A DNA stretch of 10,912 bases from Candidatus Peregrinibacteria bacterium (GTDB lineage Bacteria > Patescibacteriota > Gracilibacteria > UBA1369 > PNNO01). Shown piece after piece: positions 6,714-10,912 of the stretch. Location: contig JAUVDZ010000028.1 of assembly GCA_030595015.1 (NCBI GenBank), positions 1 to 10,912 on the forward strand, in the 5' to 3' direction. The translations under genes and the position numbers were made by a program. Below the pieces are notes generated by a model. That model was not told the DNA's origin. It was given only the letters and a program-made list of their open reading frames with translations, and made no database searches. Numbering within the stretch: the stretch's first letter is position 1; the number at the start of each line of letters is the position of its first letter.

Positions 6714-7901
6714 TTACAACTTATAAGTATCATCCATCTTTTTCTTTTTTGCATCTATGATCTTAAACAATCTGTTTTTTTTGTCTGCTGGAAGGTTTTT
6801 TTTGCTTGCTTCGATTTTTTGACGATAGTAATTAATTGTATTTACATCTTTAGCAGTTCGATTTTTACCTAAGACCGCGTTCAGTGCTTTATTGTATGGA
6901 TTTTCTTTGTCAATTTTATCTTCTGCCTTTGCTTTAAATAATTTTACAACATTATTGTCAGGATCTCTTTCAAGCAATCTTTCGCAAATATGAAGCACAT
7001 CAACATATTTATTTTGATCAAACCACATACCCATTAATTCTAAAACAACATCTTTGTCTCTTTTGTTCATTGTAGATCCTTTTTTTGTTTCAATATCAGA
7101 AACTAAAATAAGATTGCCAGCTTTTCTTCGTAATAAATATAGTAAATATATAAATCCAATAATAACAACAAGGATGGTTGGAATTATCAGATTTAATTGA
7201 AGCATATAATTAAATATTGCGTGAAAAACCAAAGCAATCATTAAACCCTGTAATATTTTATATTCTTTAAATGCTCTGGCAAAAGGTATATTGAAGATTC
7301 TTCCAATAGCATGAACTCCGAAATAGATTTTTCCCTGCCAATGTCTATGTCTTGATACATCTATAGAAAATTTCGCTATCCCATAAAAATAACCAAATAT
7401 TCCTGAGAAAACCATGTGTGCACATGCAGTAAATATTGATCTAAATAAAAAAGTAACGATTATTTCCTGAATTGGGGCATGAATAAAAACTGTTTGAAAA
7501 TAAACAATATTCTCTGCAAATGCGAAACCTAAGGCAGCCACTAAACTAAATCTTATAGAATCATTGATTGTTTGTATTAAAACAGTTTTCCTATCAACAA
7601 CACGAATCATTCCTTGTTTAACTATTTCTTCTAAAATCCCAACTAATATAAATATTGATACATAATAGTATGTTGGGTCAGAAATGTTGTTTTCCACCCA
7701 TCTAAAAGGATCAACTTCAGGGATATAATCCCAAATAATTTGAATGCCAAAAACTGCAAGAGTAGCCAATATGCCGCCGGAAAAAACCAACGCAAGCATC
7801 AGCTTATTATGTTTTTTATCTTTAAAGAGGATGTATAACCAGATAAGAACTGGTACAAGGGCTAATATTCCACTAATTATCCATAATATTGTTGTACTCA
7901 T
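6714..7901 (-). CDS. PrsW-like intramembrane metalloprotease with C-terminal soluble extension
   Basis: The protein has 395 residues. About eight hydrophobic segments span residues 4-258. The PrsW/CAAX-protease-like signatures are present in order: Glu91-Glu92-x3-Lys95; Phe-Ala-x-Glu130-Asn-Ile-x-Tyr; His162-Met-Val-Phe-Ser-Gly; and His227-Ala-x-x-Asn231. In Bacillus subtilis PrsW cuts the membrane anti-sigma factor RsiW; other members are uncharacterised. Residues about 262-395 form a charged, lysine-rich cytosolic tail. Its first part (285-330) resembles a TPR-like helical pair ('Y-V-D-V-L-H-I-C-E-R-L-L-E-R-D-P-D-N'), a likely protein-binding arm not found in minimal PrsW proteins. The gene starts 8 bp after the STAS gene stop and is followed 28 bp later by the glycosyltransferase. 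The family call is good; protease activity and substrate are inferred. Confidence 0.85.
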   Translation of the reverse strand: MSTTILWIISGILALVPVLIWLYILFKDKKHNKLMLALVFSGGILATLAVFGIQIIWDYIPEVDPFRWVENNISDPTYYYVSIFILVGILEEIVKQGMIRVVDRKTVLIQTINDSIRFSLVAALGFAFAENIVYFQTVFIHAPIQEIIVTFLFRSIFTACAHMVFSGIFGYFYGIAKFSIDVSRHRHWQGKIYFGVHAIGRIFNIPFARAFKEYKILQGLMIALVFHAIFNYMLQLNLIIPTILVVIIGFIYLLYLLRRKAGNLILVSDIETKKGSTMNKRDKDVVLELMGMWFDQNKYVDVLHICERLLERDPDNNVVKLFKAKAEDKIDKENPYNKALNAVLGKNRTAKDVNTINYYRQKIEASKKNLPADKKNRLFKIIDAKKKKMDDTYKL

Positions 7902-7909
7902 TTAGTACA

Positions 7910-8281
7910 TTATTGAGATAGTCCTGCTTTTGCCTCTTCAACTGTAGGGAAATTTTTAATCAATTGAGTTAGTCCAACTACTTCTAAAATATCTAAAATA
8001 TTTGGTTTAGCCTTTGCAATTATTACTTTTCCGCCGTTTTCATACACTTTCCCATACCAATCAGTTAAATATCCGATTGATTTACTATTCATATATTCTA
8101 ATTCTTCTAAATCTAAAATTAAATTTAACTTTGATGGATTTTGTTCAATCAGTTCGTATACTTTTTTTGCTTCTTCATCAACATTGCTTTCATCAAGTTG
8201 CCCAGCTATTTTAATAATTTTAAGTAAAATATTTGCATCTCCCTGAACGTCTTCAATTGTTAATGTAACTGGTGTTGGCAT
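7910..8281 (-). CDS. STAS-domain anti-sigma factor antagonist (SpoIIAA/RsbV-like)
   Basis: The protein has 123 residues forming a single STAS domain. The central strand-turn 'L-I-L-D-L' (54-58) leads to 'Y-M-N-S-K-S-I-G-Y-L' (63-72). This corresponds to 'F-M-D-S-S-G-L-G' of SpoIIAA, so Ser66 should be the residue phosphorylated by the partner kinase. The usual Asp before it is Asn65 here. In partner switching the unphosphorylated STAS protein binds the kinase/anti-sigma factor and frees its other target; phosphorylation reverses this. The kinase gene lies 16 bp upstream, which strongly supports pairing. The C-terminal strand and helix (86-118) are complete. No Shine-Dalgarno sequence is seen before ATG 8281; translation may be coupled. 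The target freed by this switch is not in the window. Confidence 0.88.
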   Translation of the reverse strand: MPTPVTLTIEDVQGDANILLKIIKIAGQLDESNVDEEAKKVYELIEQNPSKLNLILDLEELEYMNSKSIGYLTDWYGKVYENGGKVIIAKAKPNILDILEVVGLTQLIKNFPTVEEAKAGLSQ

Positions 8282-8297
8282 AATTTAAGTTGGTTAT

Positions 8298-8840
8298 TTA
8301 TAAGACTATGTGCGTTTGGTCTCCCGCAAGAGACATGCTTTGTTTAAGTTCCTTTGTTTTTATATCAGTAAGATATTTCTTTACTTTAACTATTATTCCA
8401 CCTTCTGGTTTGTCAGTAAAGGTCAATTCGTCGGTCCACTCTAAAACAATTTTTGCAAGGCCTCTTCCTCTTATCTCATGTAAAGAGAATTCCTTGCCAG
8501 CTCTTTCTTTAATTAGCTTCTCTATTTCAGCTGCTTTAAGCTTATTTGCCCCAGTTCCATTATCTTCAACCTGAATTTCGATACTTTCTTTTTCTATTAC
8601 AATAAACGTTATTTTGATAGAGTCTCCTTGTTTTGAACCAAATTCTATTGCATTATTACATAATTCATCTACAACAGATTGAAATCTATAAGCCCATTGT
8701 TCAGAAAAATCTGTTGTATTTTTTATTAGACTCAAGGTAAAATCACGAACTCCAGCAACAAAATATGCCTGAGTTGGAAGTGATATCGTAATTTCTATTG
8801 GTTTTTCTGTATTTTTTTCTTTTTTGTGTTCGCTATTCAT
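8298..8840 (-). CDS. RsbW/SpoIIAB-like serine kinase / anti-sigma factor (GHKL ATPase)
   Basis: The protein has 180 residues and is soluble. A short lysine-rich N-terminus (1-16) precedes a GHKL ATPase domain. The N-box is Asp58-Glu59-Leu-Cys-Asn-Asn63-Ala, with Glu59 the likely catalytic base and Asn63 the Mg2+ ligand. The G1 box is Glu-Asp93-Asn-Gly95-Thr-Gly, and the G2 box is Gly125-Arg-Gly127-Leu-Ala. The 'S-L-P-T-Q' opening and 'F-x-x-V-V-D-E-L-C-N-N-A' are typical of the HATPase_c_2 (RsbW/SpoIIAB) type rather than of sensor histidine kinases. No dimerisation/phosphoacceptor (DHp) domain is present. It should phosphorylate the STAS protein encoded just downstream and, in known systems, hold a sigma factor inactive. 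A tail of about 24 residues (157-180) follows the domain. It is the first gene after a good promoter (8867-8895). Confidence 0.9.
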   Translation of the reverse strand: MNSEHKKEKNTEKPIEITISLPTQAYFVAGVRDFTLSLIKNTTDFSEQWAYRFQSVVDELCNNAIEFGSKQGDSIKITFIVIEKESIEIQVEDNGTGANKLKAAEIEKLIKERAGKEFSLHEIRGRGLAKIVLEWTDELTFTDKPEGGIIVKVKKYLTDIKTKELKQSMSLAGDQTHIVL

Positions 8841-8866
8841 AATTATTTATAACGATTTATACATAT

Positions 8867-8895
8867 ATAATAGCAATTTTTAAGCATTTTGTAAA
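8867..8895 (-). promoter_or_regulatory. Promoter of the kinase-STAS-PrsW-glycosyltransferase operon
   Basis: On the minus strand, TTTACA (8890-8895; 5/6 to TTGACA) and TATTAT (8867-8872; 5/6 to TATAAT) are separated by 17 bp. Transcription would start near 8860, about 20 nt before ATG 8840. It lies 10 bp beyond the stop of the chorismate mutase gene, so that gene may or may not read into the operon. No terminator is seen between them. Confidence 0.65.
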
Positions 8896-8905
8896 CCATT
8901 TAAGC

Positions 8906-9160
8906 TTATTTCTGCATTTTCCTAGACTCTTCAAAAATAGCTTCGAAGATATTATGTATATATGATTTGCATGATTTACTTTCATTACATTTGATTAACA
9001 TATCATGCAAATGTTCTTCTTCTCGCTCTTTTTGCAACACTGGAAGGCCTTTCTCTTGTTTAATTTGGGCGATTATTTCAACTACGTGCATTCTTTTACT
9101 TAAAATTGCTACTATTTTTTTGTCTAATTTGTCGATTTTTTTGCGATATTTTTGTAGCAT
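8906..9160 (-). CDS. Chorismate mutase, AroQ class (monofunctional, 84 residues)
   Basis: This is a single all-helical AroQ domain. Aligned without gaps to the E. coli chorismate mutase domain (offset 5), the active-site residues are Arg6 (R11), Arg23 (R28), Lys34 (K39), Arg46-Glu47 (R51-E52), Ser79 (S84) and Gln83 (Q88). Only D48 is changed, to Gln43. The protein should therefore bind chorismate and convert it to prephenate, the first step toward Phe and Tyr, in the cytoplasm. No other aromatic amino-acid gene is nearby. The family also includes isochorismate-pyruvate lyases and regulatory relatives, so the exact reaction is not certain. The gene is divergent from rpsB and upstream of the partner-switching operon. 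No fused prephenate dehydratase/dehydrogenase or DAHP synthase domain is present. Confidence 0.88.
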   Translation of the reverse strand: MLQKYRKKIDKLDKKIVAILSKRMHVVEIIAQIKQEKGLPVLQKEREEEHLHDMLIKCNESKSCKSYIHNIFEAIFEESRKMQK

Positions 9161-9273
9161 ATTAAGTGGATTTTAGCTTGCAATTCGTTGTTTCTTATAC
9201 TACAGTAGCCATGCATTTAATTCCAGTCCAACTTTTGATTACAGAATCCTCTATGTTAATCATTAATATAGTC

Positions 9274-9305
9274 ACCCTGTAAGAAGACAAGGTTAGGCGT
9301 TAACC
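9274..9305 (+). promoter_or_regulatory. Possible structured rpsB leader with two overlapping hairpins
   Basis: ACCCTGT (9274-9280) can pair with ACAAGGT (9287-9293; one mismatch, loop AAGAAG). GGTTA (9291-9295) can pair with TAACC (9301-9305, loop GGCGT). The two share 9291-9293 and so exclude each other. The second ends 8 nt before ATG 9314, with AAGGAT between. S2 is known to autoregulate the rpsB-tsf operon through its leader in other bacteria; a similar role here is inference. I see no convincing promoter in 9177-9273, which otherwise holds nothing recognisable. Confidence 0.35.
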
Positions 9306-9313
9306 CCAAGGAT

Positions 9314-10009
9314 ATGTCACAGGTAGAACTAAAAGAGATGCTTGCAAATGCAGTTCATTTCGGGCATCAAACTCAAAAATGGAATCCTAAAATGAAGCCG
9401 TATTTATATGGTGTAAGAGACGGAATTCATATTTTTGATTTACAAAAAACATTTGATAATATGCAAAGTGCTTTGTCTTATCTTCAAAAAACTATTTCTG
9501 AAGGCAAAAAAGTGCTTTTCGTAAGTACAAAACAGCAAGCAGCTTCTATTGTTGAAACTACTGCTAAAAAATGTAATATGCCTTATGTAACACATAAGTG
9601 GATAGGAGGACTTTTAACAAATTTTTCAACAATAAAAACTCGAATTAAGTATTATCTTGATTTAGAAGAAAAGGCTCAATCCGGAAAATTTGAAAAATTT
9701 ACAAAAAAAGAAGCAAGTAAGTTAAAAAAAGATTTAGATAAACTTAGTGTTGCTTTTAGTGGTCTTAAAGGACTTACGAAAGCTCCAGATGCAGTTTTCG
9801 TTGTAGATTGCGTTAGAGATAATATCGCAATCAGAGAGGCTGAAAAACTTGGTATTCCTGTTATTGCTATCGCTGATTCAAATGCAGATCCTGATTCGAT
9901 AGATTATTTAATTCCAGGTAACGACGATGCTGTAAAGTCTTTAAAATATTTTATGAGTAAAGTTGAGGATGCAATTCTGAATACTCAAAGTAAAAGCTCT
10001 AAAGCTTAA
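9314..10009 (+). CDS. rpsB: 30S ribosomal protein S2
   Basis: The protein has 231 residues, slightly short for bacterial S2. It begins with the family-typical block 'A-V-H-F-G-H-Q-T-Q-K-W-N-P-K-M-K-P-Y' (13-30), followed by 'D-G-I-H-I-F-D-L-Q-K-T'. Later come 'W-I-G-G-L-L-T-N-F-S-T-I' and 'P-D-A-V-F-V-V-D' with 'G-I-P-V-I-A-I-A-D-S-N-A-D-P'. The middle coiled-coil insertion is present but lysine-rich. S2 sits at the head-body junction of the 30S subunit and needs S1 contacts in many bacteria. ATG 9314 is preceded by AAGGAT, one of the few purine-rich pre-start sequences in the window. It is first in an rpsB-(membrane protein)-tsf cluster. Confidence 0.98.
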   Translation: MSQVELKEMLANAVHFGHQTQKWNPKMKPYLYGVRDGIHIFDLQKTFDNMQSALSYLQKTISEGKKVLFVSTKQQAASIVETTAKKCNMPYVTHKWIGGLLTNFSTIKTRIKYYLDLEEKAQSGKFEKFTKKEASKLKKDLDKLSVAFSGLKGLTKAPDAVFVVDCVRDNIAIREAEKLGIPVIAIADSNADPDSIDYLIPGNDDAVKSLKYFMSKVEDAILNTQSKSSKA

Positions 10010-10035
10010 ATTCATTAATTAACAATTTATTTAAT

Positions 10036-10689
10036 ATGTTTGATGATACTCAACACCCTCAATCTACTCCAGAAACGAATAAAGTTGCCCCTGTAGAAGG
10101 AGCTCCGACAGCACCTGCTGCTCCTACTGAACAACCTCAACAACCGCAACCGCCAGTTGCACCTAAAGCTCCCGCTGCAATACCTTTAAAAACGACCCAG
10201 GAAGAAAGAATGTGGTCAGCAATTGGATATATTGCATTTTTGGGTGTTGTAACATTAGCAATGATGCCAAAAAGTGAATTTTGTAAAAAACATGCTCAGC
10301 AAGGAATATTACTTTTTGTTTTTTGGTTTATAGGACTAATTTTACTTGCTTTCCCTATTTCAATTTTAAGTGGAATTGGAGGATTGATAATAGTTGCTAG
10401 TACAGTTATTGCAATTCTTGGAATTGTTAAATCAATATCTAGTTATGAATTAAAACTACCGGTTTTAAGTGATTTAGCTAAAATGGTACCTGCGGAAGCT
10501 ATCGTAGGATCTCTAACCGGCAAAGCAACCAAAGGGACAGAGCCTACGCCTACACCTGTTCCGACCCCTACTGAAGAACCAAAAAAAGAAGAAGAACCTC
10601 CAGCCCCTACTGAAACACCTGTCGAACCACCAGTTGAAACTCCGGCTGAAGAAAAGCCTCAGGAGCCGCAAACTCCACAACAACAATAA
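10036..10689 (+). CDS. Proline-rich membrane protein with DUF4870/Tic20-like core, function unknown
   Basis: The protein has 217 residues. Residues 1-50 are disordered and rich in Pro, Ala and Gln. The core starts with 'E-E-R-M-W-S-A-I-G-Y-I-A-F-L-G' (56-70), then 'K-S-E-F-C-K-K-H-A-Q-Q-G-I-L-L-F' (79-94), and has three to four hydrophobic helices between 61 and 136. The pattern (first helix, charged loop with His-Ala-x-Gln-Gly, then two or three helices) resembles small DUF4870-type membrane proteins. Residues 165-217 are a second disordered tail of Pro, Glu and Thr. It sits 26 bp after rpsB and 24 bp before tsf on the same strand, so it is probably cotranscribed with them. The role is unknown; the proline-rich ends suggest protein contacts or spacing at the membrane. 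The domain assignment is by pattern only. Confidence 0.65.
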   Translation: MFDDTQHPQSTPETNKVAPVEGAPTAPAAPTEQPQQPQPPVAPKAPAAIPLKTTQEERMWSAIGYIAFLGVVTLAMMPKSEFCKKHAQQGILLFVFWFIGLILLAFPISILSGIGGLIIVASTVIAILGIVKSISSYELKLPVLSDLAKMVPAEAIVGSLTGKATKGTEPTPTPVPTPTEEPKKEEEPPAPTETPVEPPVETPAEEKPQEPQTPQQQ

Positions 10690-10713
10690 TTATTACTAAC
10701 TTTTTTTATAATC

Positions 10714-10912
10714 ATGAATGTTACGGCTGAACAAATTAAAGAACTCAGACAGCAGACAGGTTTATCAATGATGAATTGCAAATCTACACTAACTGAAACA
10801 AATGGCGATATGGAAAAAGCCATTGAACTCTTAAGAAAAAAAGGTGAAATTAAAGCAGCATCAAGATCAGACAGAACAACAGGACAAGGTGTAGTCACTT
10901 CATACATCCATT
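10714..10912 (+). CDS. tsf: Elongation factor Ts, N-terminal fragment (cut by window edge)
   Basis: ATG 10714 opens a frame that runs off the window after 66 codons. The residues show the N-terminal UBA-like domain of EF-Ts: 'I-K-E-L-R-Q-Q-T-G-L-S-M-M-N-C-K' (8-23), 'N-G-D-M-E-K-A-I-E-L-L-R-K-K-G' (30-44), then the start of the core domain with 'G-Q-G-V-V-T-S-Y-I-H' (57-66). EF-Ts exchanges GDP for GTP on EF-Tu. It follows rpsB as in most bacteria, though separated by a membrane-protein gene. No Shine-Dalgarno sequence is seen; an A/T-rich tract precedes the start. The Thr-Asp-Phe-Val motif region lies beyond the edge. Confidence 0.95.
   Translation, partial: MNVTAEQIKELRQQTGLSMMNCKSTLTETNGDMEKAIELLRKKGEIKAASRSDRTTGQGVVTSYIH

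Noticed and set aside
6686..6754. 23-codon N-terminal extension of the glycosyltransferase
   Set aside because: It would overlap the PrsW-like gene by 41 bp and adds residues before the natural first beta strand of GT4 proteins; ATG 6685 is the better start.
8290..8574. Plus-strand open frame of 94 codons
   Set aside because: Antisense to the RsbW-like kinase gene, whose motifs are clear; no independent support.
8967..9176. Plus-strand open frame of 69 codons
   Set aside because: Antisense to the chorismate mutase gene, which keeps its active-site residues.
9196..9201. TATACT as a -10 for rpsB (or its complement for the chorismate mutase gene)
   Set aside because: No acceptable -35 at 16-18 bp on either strand and no TG extension; not reported as a promoter.
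10659..10907. Minus-strand open frame of 82 codons
   Set aside because: Antisense to tsf and the end of the DUF4870-like gene; tsf is unmistakable on the other strand.

Overview
The window is AT-rich (roughly one third G+C by eye) and gene-dense. It looks like a chromosomal segment of a Candidate Phyla Radiation (Patescibacteria) bacterium. This rests on gene content: a two-helix 'T4SS_pilin'-type small protein, a minimal-nucleotidyltransferase family often seen in these genomes, and a large surface protein combining beta-helix, DUF4215 and cysteine-bearing SLH segments. Most start codons lack a recognisable Shine-Dalgarno sequence, and all ten complete genes end in TAA. Genes read through normally with UGA as stop, which argues against the UGA-glycine lineages (Gracilibacteria/Absconditabacteria). 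No phage, IS element, tRNA, rRNA or CRISPR array was seen, and no gap without a gene exceeds 300 bases.

Layout. At the left edge is the 5' end of uvrC (minus strand, cut by the window). Divergent from it is a nucleotidyltransferase-domain gene (185-1252, +), whose 3' end overlaps the convergent ribosome-assembly GTPase gene der (1107-2453, -) by 146 bp. A short GC-rich, internally repetitive island (about 2481-2555) separates der from a plus-strand pilin-like membrane protein gene (2593-3108). Next comes a minus-strand block that ends at a strong terminator (3106-3138). It holds a 775-residue surface protein with its own promoter (3156-5483), a GT4 glycosyltransferase (5567-6685), a PrsW-like membrane protease (6714-7901), a STAS-domain anti-sigma antagonist (7910-8281), an RsbW/SpoIIAB-like kinase (8298-8840) and an AroQ chorismate mutase (8906-9160). 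On the right, plus strand, are rpsB (9314-10009), a proline-rich DUF4870-like membrane protein (10036-10689) and the start of tsf (10714 to the edge).

How the genes may work together. The tight run kinase-STAS-PrsW-glycosyltransferase has a good promoter in front of the kinase gene and gaps of 16, 8 and 28 bp. It joins a partner-switching pair to a membrane protease family known for anti-sigma cleavage and to a glycosyltransferase, with a large cell-surface protein directly downstream. I infer an envelope-sensing or surface-remodelling module. No sigma factor or phosphatase lies in the window, so the output is unknown. The rpsB-tsf pair is the usual translation operon, here with a membrane protein inserted between the two genes.
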